From CAZVPF01 sp964628195 (GTDB taxonomy: Bacteria > Planctomycetota > Phycisphaerae > Sedimentisphaerales > Anaerohalosphaeraceae), in contig CAZVPF010000018.1 in NCBI GenBank assembly GCA_964628195.1, positions 1-64,000 of the forward strand: a DNA stretch of 64,000 nucleotides, in the 5' to 3' direction. The translations under genes and the position numbers were made by a program. Shown piece by piece: positions 45,465 to 53,937 of this stretch. Every line of letters begins with the position of its first letter. Position 1 is the stretch's first letter. The notes below the pieces were generated by a model. That model was not told the DNA's origin. It was given only the letters and a program-made list of their open reading frames with translations, and did not search any database.

Positions 45465-45512
45465 AAGGCGCTTAGTCGATAATACATTGACTAAGCGTCT
45501 TGTTCATTTTAA
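45465..45512 (+). terminator. Terminator after rpsT
   Basis: A 13-bp stem with one wobble (45465-45477 with 45489-45501, core CGCTTAGTC/GACTAAGCG), an 11-nt loop, then TGTTCATTTT. It lies between rpsT and rnr. Confidence 0.75.
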
Positions 45513-45535
45513 GATTCATCAAAAGGAGAAAGTTA

Positions 45536-47755
45536 ATTAATCAAGAAAACAGCATGGAACCATTGAAAAAATTAATTCTGGACCATATCGGTCAAAAAGA
45601 TTACAAGCCCGTTAAATTAACCGCCCTGGCAAAAGAAATCGGCATAACCGAAAACGAATGGGAAGACTTCAGGCAGGCGTTCGACGAGCTCAAAAAGCAG
45701 GGCAAAGTCGCCAAGGGCCCCAAAAACCTAATAGCCCCGCCAGATATGGCGGGCAAAGTAATAGGCAAGTTTCAGGCAAATAAACGCGGTTTCGGATTTG
45801 TCATACCTCTCGAACCCAACTCACACGGCGACCTGTTCATAGCCCACGGCGCCGCCTCAGGCGCGATGACCGGCGATATCGTCGCAGCCAAACCCATGAA
45901 AAAGGGCTACCGTAACGGCCAGGTGCGTTATCACGGCATAATCACCGAAATAATCGACCGCGGTTACAAAAACATCGTCGGGCAGTTGAAAAACTACGAC
46001 GGCGAATGGTACGTCGAGCCCGACGGCAGCGAATTCGTCGAACCCATCGAAGTCGAGGACATCTCAGCCAGCGGCGCAAAGCAGGACGACAAGGTCCAGG
46101 TCGAGATCATTTCATACCCCGCCGAACACCTCCCCGCCCAGGGCGTCATAACAAAAATACTCGGCAAAGCAGGCATGTACGACGCAGAAATCGAATCAAT
46201 AATGATAATGTACGAGCTGCCCCACGAATTCGAGCAGCCCTGCATCGACCAGGCCCGACAGGCCGCGAAAGACTTCGACCCTCAATCCGCCCCCAGGCGA
46301 GACGACATAACTGACGAAATGATAATCACCATCGACCCGCCCGACGCAAAAGACTTCGACGACGCCATCTCGATCAAAAGAAACAGCGACGGCAACTGGG
46401 TGCTCGGCATCCATATCGCCGACGTCAGCGAATTCGTCGGGCTCGACTCCCCGCTGGACAAACAGGCCCGGGAAAGGGGCAACAGCGTCTATCTGCCCGG
46501 CAAAGTGGTCCCAATGCTGCCCGAAATACTCAGCAACGGCATATGCTCACTTCAGCCCGACCAGCAAAGGTTCGCCAAAACAGCATATATCACCTACGAC
46601 AACGGCGGAGAAGTCCTCGGCACAGAGTTCGCCAACAGCATAATAAAAAGCAAAGCCAGGCTCACTTACGAACAGGCCGACCGAATACTGAAAGGCGACG
46701 CCCAGGGCGTCCCAGGCCCCGTCGTCGCGCTTCTTAAGGACATGGAAACACTCGCCGGGCTGATAGAAAAACGTCGCCGAAGAAAAGGAATGATACACCT
46801 CGACCTGCCCGAGATCGAGCTTGTCATGGACGACCAGGGAAAAGTCGTGGACGCCCACCCCGCCGACGACAGCTACCCGCACACGATTATCGAAATGTTC
46901 ATGGTCGAGGCAAACGAAGCAGTCGCACGAACCCTCGACCGCTTCGGCGTGCCCTTTATAAGAAGAATACACCCGGACCCCGACACAGCCGACCTGAGCA
47001 AGGTAACAAAATTCGTAAAAATATGCGGAATTAAAATACCAAAAGTCCTCGACCGAGCAGCAATCCAGGACCTGCTGAAAAAGGTCAAGGGAAAGCCCTA
47101 CGAATACGCCGTAAACATCTACATTCTGAGAAGCTTCCAGCGGGCAGAGTATTCACCCTCCCACGTCGGACACTTCGCCCTTGCCTCGACCCACTACTGC
47201 CACTTCACCAGCCCCATAAGAAGATACGCAGACCTGACAATACACCGCCTCATAAACTGCTACATCGAAGGCACCCTGAACAAGATCGGCCTCGAAGAGG
47301 TCCTGCCGGAAATGCAGCTCCGGGAGATAGGCAAGCACATCTCCTTCACCGAACAGCAGGCCACCCAGGCCGAACGCGAGCTGAAAATGGTGCTCATACT
47401 GCAAATGCTCGAACAGCACGTCGGCCAGGAGCTTAACTGTGTCATAACCGGACTTACCGGATTCGGCATCTTCGCTCAGTGCAAAAAATTCGGCATCGAG
47501 GGGCTGATCGAGTTCGGAGACCTCGGTATGGACGAATGGAAATACGACGACGCAAAACAGGCCGTGGTAGGCCGCCACTCCGGCAAAAGCGTATACATGG
47601 GCATGGAAATGAAGGTCCGAATAGCATCGGTAAACGTCGCCGGCAGACACCTCTACCTCGCCCCCGCAGAAAAACTCGTAACCAGAAAACCAAACATAAA
47701 ATCCGTCAATTCCCCCAAAAAACGCCGCAAAAAAGGCAAAAAATCCCGTGCCTGA
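45536..47755 (+). CDS. rnr: Ribonuclease R, possible AUU start
   Basis: A 3'-5' exoribonuclease that degrades structured RNA. An N-terminal winged-helix region (about 5-65) precedes cold-shock domains with GFGFVIP, and the catalytic RNB domain has ITIDPPDAKDFDDAIS (metal-binding Asp) and SPIRRYADLTIHR. A C-terminal S1 domain (about 640-720) and a Lys-rich tail end the chain. The first ATG in frame is at 45554, but the only good ribosome site, AGGAG (45524-45528), is 25 nt before it. The same site is exactly 7 nt before an in-frame ATT at 45536, so an AUU start is possible. If not, the CDS begins at 45554. Confidence 0.93.
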   Translation: MNQENSMEPLKKLILDHIGQKDYKPVKLTALAKEIGITENEWEDFRQAFDELKKQGKVAKGPKNLIAPPDMAGKVIGKFQANKRGFGFVIPLEPNSHGDLFIAHGAASGAMTGDIVAAKPMKKGYRNGQVRYHGIITEIIDRGYKNIVGQLKNYDGEWYVEPDGSEFVEPIEVEDISASGAKQDDKVQVEIISYPAEHLPAQGVITKILGKAGMYDAEIESIMIMYELPHEFEQPCIDQARQAAKDFDPQSAPRRDDITDEMIITIDPPDAKDFDDAISIKRNSDGNWVLGIHIADVSEFVGLDSPLDKQARERGNSVYLPGKVVPMLPEILSNGICSLQPDQQRFAKTAYITYDNGGEVLGTEFANSIIKSKARLTYEQADRILKGDAQGVPGPVVALLKDMETLAGLIEKRRRRKGMIHLDLPEIELVMDDQGKVVDAHPADDSYPHTIIEMFMVEANEAVARTLDRFGVPFIRRIHPDPDTADLSKVTKFVKICGIKIPKVLDRAAIQDLLKKVKGKPYEYAVNIYILRSFQRAEYSPSHVGHFALASTHYCHFTSPIRRYADLTIHRLINCYIEGTLNKIGLEEVLPEMQLREIGKHISFTEQQATQAERELKMVLILQMLEQHVGQELNCVITGLTGFGIFAQCKKFGIEGLIEFGDLGMDEWKYDDAKQAVVGRHSGKSVYMGMEMKVRIASVNVAGRHLYLAPAEKLVTRKPNIKSVNSPKKRRKKGKKSRA

Positions 47756-47788
47756 CCACCCTAACCAACATCTAACACCAACGGCTTC

Positions 47789-47816
47789 TTGACTTTTCGC
47801 CCGATTTGTTTATTAT
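47789..47816 (+). promoter_or_regulatory. Promoter of efp-secA
   Basis: A -35 of TTGACT (47789-47794), 16-bp spacer and -10 TATTAT (47811-47816), the same -10 as at dnaA. It lies 84 bp upstream of efp. Confidence 0.6.
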
Positions 47817-47899
47817 TAAATCCTTACTTTGACGGATCGAAAACGATAAATATGGATTCGAAATTCACGTAATAACTGTTTGTTTTAACAGGAGCAGCA

Positions 47900-48460
47900 A
47901 TGAGAGCATCGGAAATGAACAAAGGCCAAACCGTTAAGGTCGACGACGAGCTTTATACCATCGTTGACTACCAGCACGTCAAGCTCGGCAAAGGCGGAGC
48001 GGTCTACCAGACAAAACTCAAAAATATCGAAACCGGAAACATACGCGACATCAGGCTCCGGGCCGAGGAAAACATAGAAGAGGCATACCTCGACAAGCGA
48101 AATTACGAATACCTTTACTCCTCCGGTTCCGAGCACGTGCTGATGGACCTTGAGAACTACGAGCAGATAACACTTTACGACGAGCAGTTCGGCGAGGGCC
48201 CAAAGTACCTGAAACCAAACACCCAGCTTCAGGTCGCAATGTACAACAACAAACCCGTCGTGGTAACTCTGCCCAACACCGTCGACCTCGAGGTAACCGA
48301 AACCGCCCCGGAAATAAAAGGCGCAACGGCAACCAACCAGTACAAACCGGCCACGCTTGAGACCGGCATCGAGGTCCAGGTGCCCCCGTTTATCAAGATC
48401 GGCGAGATGATCCGCATCGATACAAGAACAGGCCAGTACGTTACCCGCGTTAAAGATTAA
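47900..48460 (+). CDS. efp: Translation elongation factor P
   Basis: A 186-residue factor that relieves ribosome stalling at polyproline. Three beta-barrel (KOW/OB) domains of the usual length are present. The loop reaching the peptidyl-transferase centre reads HVKLGKGGAV with Lys31 at the modifiable position, but with Leu where most bacterial EF-P have Pro before Gly-Lys. The C-terminal signature VPPFIKIGEMIRIDTRTGQYVTRV is intact. A CAGGAG site precedes the ATG. It is 11 bp upstream of secA. Confidence 0.95.
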   Translation: MRASEMNKGQTVKVDDELYTIVDYQHVKLGKGGAVYQTKLKNIETGNIRDIRLRAEENIEEAYLDKRNYEYLYSSGSEHVLMDLENYEQITLYDEQFGEGPKYLKPNTQLQVAMYNNKPVVVTLPNTVDLEVTETAPEIKGATATNQYKPATLETGIEVQVPPFIKIGEMIRIDTRTGQYVTRVKD

Positions 48461-48471
48461 GCAAAAAAAAC

Positions 48472-51400
48472 ATGGCGAAAAAAAAGATAAGCGGTTTCCT
48501 GCACAAAATATTCGGCTCGCGCAACGAGCGCATGGTCAAAAATTACATGAACACCGCCCTTGCCGCAGGCGAATTTGAACCTGCGGTAGAACAGCTTTCC
48601 GACCAGGAGCTAAAGGCAAAGACAGCCGAATTCAAAAACTCAATTGCCTCAGGCACAAGCGTCACGGACATTCTGCCCGAGGCATTTGCCGTCGTGCGCG
48701 AAGCTGCCCGGCGAAACCTCAACATGCGACACTTCGACGTCCAGCTTGTAGGCGGCAACGTGCTCTATGAAGGCAAGATCGCCGAGATGGCAACCGGCGA
48801 AGGTAAAACACTCGTCGCAACCCTCGCCTCTTACCTTATCCACCTGACAGGCAAACACGTCCATATCATCACCGTCAACGATTACCTCGCGAAACGTGAC
48901 GCCGAGTGGATGTCGCCCGTCTACAACGCACTCGGCATGACCGTCGGCGCAATACAGGCCGACATGGACACACGCGGCCAGCATCGAAAGGACCAGTACG
49001 CCTGCGACATAACCTACGGAACCAACAATGAGTTCGGCTTCGATTACCTCCGCGACAACATGAAAATTTCCCTTGAGCATATGGCCCAGGGCCCGCTTGA
49101 TTACTGCATCATAGACGAAGTCGACTCGATCCTGATAGACGAGGCAAGAACCCCGCTTATCATATCGGGCCCCGCCTTCGACGACGTAACGCGGTACAAA
49201 AAAGCCGACACCGTCGCACGCGAGCTTATGAACCTCCAAAGCGGCTACGACCGGACAAAAAACCAGATCGACACCGCCGAGCGAACCATTGCCAACGCCC
49301 AGGGAGAGCTCTCCGAGGCCAAAAAAGCAAAGGACAGCTCCCGCGCCGAAAAAGCTCAGAAAGTTATCGAAGAAAACCAGCAAAAACTCGAACAGGCACA
49401 GGCAAAACTCGAAACCGTCACCCAGTATTACGAAGTCGAGCACGACCGTAAATCCGTGCACCTCACACACGAGGGAATCGGCGCAGCCCAGGAAATCGCA
49501 GGCGTAGGCTCCTTCTTCACCGGCTCGAACATGGAATGGCCGCACATGCTCGAACAGGCCCTGCGCGCGCACGTCACCTTCGAGCGCGAAAAGGACTACG
49601 TCGTCATGGACGGCAAGGTCGTCATCGTTGACGAATTCACCGGCAGGCTCATGCACGGCCGACAGTGGTCCGACGGGCTCCACCAGGCAGTCGAGGCAAA
49701 AGAAAACGTCACAGTAAAGGAAGAAACACAGACCCTCGCGACAATCACCCTCCAGAACTTTTTCAAGCTCTACGGCAAAATGTCCGGCATGACCGGAACC
49801 GCCGCCACCGAGTCCGACGAGTTCATGAACATATACAAACTCGAAGTCGTCGTCATCCCCACCAACAAACCCTGCATAAGAGACGACCGAGACGACACGA
49901 TCTACAAAACAATGCCCGAAAAATTCAACGCCATCGTCGAAGAAATACACTCCGTCTCCGCCGCCGGCAGGCCCGTACTCGTCGGCACGATAAGCATCGA
50001 AAAATCCGAAGCAATCTCCAACGCCCTGCAGCGTTCCTTCGGCCTCGACCACGAAGTGCTGAACGCAAAACAGCACGCACGCGAAGCAGGCATTGTCGAA
50101 AAAGCCGGCAGCCAGCACGAACAGCGAGACGGCAAAAAATACGGCAACGTGACCATCGCCACCAACATGGCCGGTCGCGGCACGGACATAAAACTTTCCC
50201 CAGAGGTCGCCCGGATCGGCGGACTGCACATCGTCGGAACCGAAAGGCACGAGTCAAGGCGTATCGACAACCAGCTCCGAGGCCGTGCAGGCAGACAGGG
50301 CGACAAAGGCTCAAGCGTCTTTTTCCTCAGCTTCGACGACGACCTTATGAAAATATTCGGCGGCGAGCGCATCCTGAAAATGCTCACGCTCATCGGCTGG
50401 GAACAGGGACAGCCAATCGCCCATCCCGGCATAAGCAAACAGATCGAAAAAGTGCAGAAAAAAGTCGAGGAACGAAACTTCGAGTCCCGAAAGTCACTTC
50501 TCGAATACGACGAGGTCATGGACTACCAGCGGAAATATTTCTACCAGCGCCGCCGCGAGATACTCAAAGGCGCCGACCTCAAGGGCATAATAACCGAAAT
50601 GGTCGAAGAAACTGTCAAAGCAAACTGCCAAAACATACTTGATCCCTTCTACCCGTACAGGTGCATCGTCGAATGGTCGAGAAGCAATTTCCGCGTTGAC
50701 CTCGACGAGCGGAAAATACGCGACATCTCGCCCGAAGAGATCGAGGAAATGATAAAATCCCGCGCAAAACTTAACGCCGAAAACGACGTCCAGATAACCC
50801 TCGGCGAATACCTCGAGGACTTCGAGGACCCCAAAACATGGAACCTCCAGGGCCTTTCCAGGTGGGCCATGAGCACCTTCTCGGCAAACGTGCAGGAATC
50901 CAAACTGCGCAAAATGAACCACGAAGAAATTGCCCAGGCTCTAATCGAATCGGCCCAGGAGCAGATCGACAAAAAAGACGCCTCCCAGGTCGCCGAGTTC
51001 TTAAAGCCAGAGTTCCCCCTAAGGACCCTTACAAACTGGGCCAACGCGAAGTTCGACCTGCGCCTCTCGCACGAAGACTTTGCGGAACTGGGCCCGGAAC
51101 CCGCCGCAGAAAAAATGCTCGAAGCGGTCAATGAAAAATACCGCAACAGGGAGATCGAGTACCCGGTAGAATTCGCCATGAACATGGCATTCGGCCCCCA
51201 GGGCCCCAACCCCTACGCAATGAAATCGCTCGCCGACTGGGCAAAACGCAAGTACCGAATCGACCTCGACCCGGACGTGCTGCAGGAAACACCGCCGAAA
51301 AATATTTACGACCAGCTTATCGAGCAAAGCTCGAGTTACAACAACGGCAAACTCGTCGAAGAGGTAACCGAGCACAAAACCGACGACCTCCACGCTTTCG

Positions 51401-51957
51401 CCGAATGGGCCAACGAACGTTTTGGCGCAGGCCTCGACAACCAGGATTTCGATTCGCCCGACCGGCTCGAACAGGCAGCCCTCTCAGCCGGGAGAAAGTT
51501 CATGCGAAAAGAACTCGCAGACCTCGAAAAATACGTGCTCATACAAATCTACGACGCAACCTGGAAGGACCACCTCTACTCAATGGACCACCTCAAGGAG
51601 AGCATCTTCCTCCGGGCGTTCGCCGAAAAGGACCCCAAGATCGAGTACAAGCAGGAAGGCTTCCGCATGTTCAACGAAATGCTCGACCAGGTCCGCGACA
51701 AGGTAACCGACACAATATTCAAGGTCCGAATCGACCCCGGCACACAAACCCGAAACGTCTGGAACGTCAGCCAGGCAAAGCACGACCAGGTAAGCCAGTT
51801 CGAGATGGCCGAAAAACAGCGCGCCGCCGCAACAGCGCCACAAACAGAAAAACAGGTCAAACAGGTCAAACTCGAACAGCCGAAAGTAGGCCGAAACGAC
51901 CCATGCCCATGCGGAAGCGGGAAAAAATACAAAAAATGCTGCGGAAAAAACGTCTGA
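48472..51957 (+). CDS. secA: Preprotein translocase ATPase SecA, enlarged
   Basis: ATPase motor driving proteins through SecYEG. At 1161 residues it is about 250 longer than the E. coli protein. Motifs: Walker A MATGEGKT (about 106-113), IIDEVDSILIDEARTPLIISG (about 213) and NMAGRGTDIKL (about 565). The C-terminal zinc site is CPCGSGKKYKKCC. Two additions stand out. A charged coiled-coil insertion (about 255-325) sits in the variable subdomain. The helical wing region (about 725-1015) holds five tandem units of about 60 residues with an L-x3-W-x7-F/Y-x-x-x-L pattern (near 728, 791, 850, 917 and 973). E. coli has one such unit. It follows efp closely and has no clear ribosome site. Confidence 0.96.
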   Translation: MAKKKISGFLHKIFGSRNERMVKNYMNTALAAGEFEPAVEQLSDQELKAKTAEFKNSIASGTSVTDILPEAFAVVREAARRNLNMRHFDVQLVGGNVLYEGKIAEMATGEGKTLVATLASYLIHLTGKHVHIITVNDYLAKRDAEWMSPVYNALGMTVGAIQADMDTRGQHRKDQYACDITYGTNNEFGFDYLRDNMKISLEHMAQGPLDYCIIDEVDSILIDEARTPLIISGPAFDDVTRYKKADTVARELMNLQSGYDRTKNQIDTAERTIANAQGELSEAKKAKDSSRAEKAQKVIEENQQKLEQAQAKLETVTQYYEVEHDRKSVHLTHEGIGAAQEIAGVGSFFTGSNMEWPHMLEQALRAHVTFEREKDYVVMDGKVVIVDEFTGRLMHGRQWSDGLHQAVEAKENVTVKEETQTLATITLQNFFKLYGKMSGMTGTAATESDEFMNIYKLEVVVIPTNKPCIRDDRDDTIYKTMPEKFNAIVEEIHSVSAAGRPVLVGTISIEKSEAISNALQRSFGLDHEVLNAKQHAREAGIVEKAGSQHEQRDGKKYGNVTIATNMAGRGTDIKLSPEVARIGGLHIVGTERHESRRIDNQLRGRAGRQGDKGSSVFFLSFDDDLMKIFGGERILKMLTLIGWEQGQPIAHPGISKQIEKVQKKVEERNFESRKSLLEYDEVMDYQRKYFYQRRREILKGADLKGIITEMVEETVKANCQNILDPFYPYRCIVEWSRSNFRVDLDERKIRDISPEEIEEMIKSRAKLNAENDVQITLGEYLEDFEDPKTWNLQGLSRWAMSTFSANVQESKLRKMNHEEIAQALIESAQEQIDKKDASQVAEFLKPEFPLRTLTNWANAKFDLRLSHEDFAELGPEPAAEKMLEAVNEKYRNREIEYPVEFAMNMAFGPQGPNPYAMKSLADWAKRKYRIDLDPDVLQETPPKNIYDQLIEQSSSYNNGKLVEEVTEHKTDDLHAFAEWANERFGAGLDNQDFDSPDRLEQAALSAGRKFMRKELADLEKYVLIQIYDATWKDHLYSMDHLKESIFLRAFAEKDPKIEYKQEGFRMFNEMLDQVRDKVTDTIFKVRIDPGTQTRNVWNVSQAKHDQVSQFEMAEKQRAAATAPQTEKQVKQVKLEQPKVGRNDPCPCGSGKKYKKCCGKNV

Positions 51958-52170
51958 TACCCACCCAGTCAAATAGCTGAATAAACAACGTCGATTAAAA
52001 AATGACACTCCGCATCGGAACGTTAGTCTTTAAGCTGAACCGTGCCGCAACTATTAAAAGTTGAAATCCCCAGAATAGGTAAAAATATTTTCCTCATTTT
52101 AACCCGTACCGAACCTTATCCCCAAGGGATAACACAATAATAGTCGCCGGTAAAGGGAACAAATCTCATG

Positions 52171-53925
52171 TTAAGGTGTCAATTTTCCAGGCAGCCTTCT
52201 ATACAATTCATTGAATTGCGAAATCGTAACCGCCTCATACTCCGGGCCCAGGGTCTTGAGCACTTCAAGCATATCAGAAGGATAATACGACCAGCTAAGA
52301 GGGTGGACATGCATAAAAGCGGGGCGGTATGTCGGCGTATTTTTGCGTATTTCTTCAACGAGCCATTGGTTATTGTCCGGGTTTCTGCCGATGTTTTGAG
52401 GGTCCCATCTTGTCGCGACGTGTGAAACCAGAACATTATTTTCACCGAGGAAATAATGGGGACTTTTTTCAGTTATATGTTCGTCCCTGCCCAGCCCGAG
52501 AATCAGTGCTTCAAGCCCCTTGAGGTGATTTACAAACTTCATAGTCGTTGCGTCCTGCTCGGCCCTGTCATACACTTCCCATGCATCGGTGTAAAGGCTT
52601 ATTTCGCTGAGACTCAGCCTGTCCATGTACTGTTGTGTAAGCCCGAGATATTCACTCCATGCCGCTTCGGGATTATCCGTCAATGACATAAACTCCCGAT
52701 AGGGCGCCGTATAACAGGCCCCTGAAAGTCCCATGTAGAAATAATCTTTTGCCGTCGCATTCTCAAAATACCACTGCAGTATCGGCGGGATAAGCTCCAT
52801 CGTTGTCGGGCCCACGGCATAATTAATCGGCAGCTTTCCCCTCTCCGGGTCCTGCCACACGAAATACTGGTCGCACTGCCAGTAAACCGGCGCATCGCCG
52901 GAGTCGACAATATCGAAACATATATAAACTTTCTCCTCATCAAGCGTAAGCGGGGTTCTGTTTTTGTTCAACCTCTCTTTATAATCCGTGACCGCTTTTT
53001 TGAAATCAACCTCTACGCCGCTCAAAAAGCTCATATTGGACGTCCAGTCGCAGGGAACTGTAAGCTTTCCATACTTGCCCGCAAGCCCAACACCTGTATA
53101 TTCTTCGATGCCCGAATCCCTGCCTGAGTACCAGAAACCTATAACCGGTATGTTTGGGGCGGTGTTCGCAAAAACCTTCTCGGCAAATTCTTTTTCTTTT
53201 TCATGATCGCTTTTTACCCCATCCTCGTAACCGGGACCTGTAATCCAGAACGTAAATATCTTATTTCGGACAAGGTAATCACGTATCTGGTGTTTGCACG
53301 CGGTAGGATGATAACAGCAAAGCACCGTTTGGTTCATTTCGGGCCAGAGGTTCTCCCAAGCCCATTGATAAGCCTCTGCATTGCTTTGCCATCTGCCTGC
53401 CAAATCGATGACATCTTTATTCTGAAACTTTCCGGCATGGTCGGGACCGGTGACGATCGCCTTTTGCAGAGAAGCCATCATTGTCCCTATATTTATCGAG
53501 GCCGGCAGTTCAGGGTCATAAACAATTACAGCATCAAAGTAAGAGGAATATTTCTCCAAGGCCTTGTCGAATGTGATTTCCTCGACATTTTCTACATACC
53601 CTTTTTTCTGCATATAGTCAAGCCACAAACGGTCATTGGTGTTTTCTGCAAGATGATAATATATCCGGCTTTCAGGGCCGGCATTGACAATCCCCTGCAA
53701 TGTGGTTGCCGTCAATTTTTCATCTTTAGTAAACCCCACAACTTCAACAATATTAACCGTCTGTGCAGGCGGCGACCCCTGCGGAAAAAGCAGGTTTTCA
53801 TAATGACCCGTTTTCTTCTCTGCCTTATGCCGCTCTGTCTTTTGGTTGTCAGCAGACGGCGAGGGCGCCTTACTGCAAGACATTGCCCCAAAAATGATAA
53901 TGACCAGAATAATATTTTTCAGCAT
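52171..53925 (-). CDS. GxGYxYP-family lipoprotein with eroded signature motif
   Basis: A 584-residue lipoprotein (lipobox GAMSCSKAP, Cys17). It aligns throughout with the C-terminal 560 residues of the larger GxGYxYP protein at 56243-59155: the VVIYDPELPASINIGTM, WQSNAEAYQWAWENLWPEMNQTVL and CYHPTACKH blocks all have counterparts. The family signature reads GLSGACYTAPY instead of GMSGPGYCYPY, losing the Gly and Tyr of GxGYxYP. The family is annotated as putative glycoside hydrolases without proven activity. It is the last gene of the glycan locus, 12 bp after the URO-D-like gene. The 213-bp gap to secA holds nothing recognised. Confidence 0.85.
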   Translation of the reverse strand: MLKNIILVIIIFGAMSCSKAPSPSADNQKTERHKAEKKTGHYENLLFPQGSPPAQTVNIVEVVGFTKDEKLTATTLQGIVNAGPESRIYYHLAENTNDRLWLDYMQKKGYVENVEEITFDKALEKYSSYFDAVIVYDPELPASINIGTMMASLQKAIVTGPDHAGKFQNKDVIDLAGRWQSNAEAYQWAWENLWPEMNQTVLCCYHPTACKHQIRDYLVRNKIFTFWITGPGYEDGVKSDHEKEKEFAEKVFANTAPNIPVIGFWYSGRDSGIEEYTGVGLAGKYGKLTVPCDWTSNMSFLSGVEVDFKKAVTDYKERLNKNRTPLTLDEEKVYICFDIVDSGDAPVYWQCDQYFVWQDPERGKLPINYAVGPTTMELIPPILQWYFENATAKDYFYMGLSGACYTAPYREFMSLTDNPEAAWSEYLGLTQQYMDRLSLSEISLYTDAWEVYDRAEQDATTMKFVNHLKGLEALILGLGRDEHITEKSPHYFLGENNVLVSHVATRWDPQNIGRNPDNNQWLVEEIRKNTPTYRPAFMHVHPLSWSYYPSDMLEVLKTLGPEYEAVTISQFNELYRRLPGKLTP

Positions 53926-53937
53926 GACAATCCTTTT

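Noticed and set aside
48649..50250. 533-codon open frame antisense to secA
   Set aside because: It lies wholly inside secA, has a low-complexity Val/Phe/Gly/Asp composition typical of the reverse strand of this gene, and no ribosome site.
49665..50642. 325-codon Arg-rich open frame within secA on the same strand
   Set aside because: The composition (Arg/His/Pro) is that of a shifted frame of a GC-rich gene; no domain is recognisable.
52010..52170. Terminator or small RNA after secA
   Set aside because: No convincing stem with a T run was found between secA and the convergent gene.
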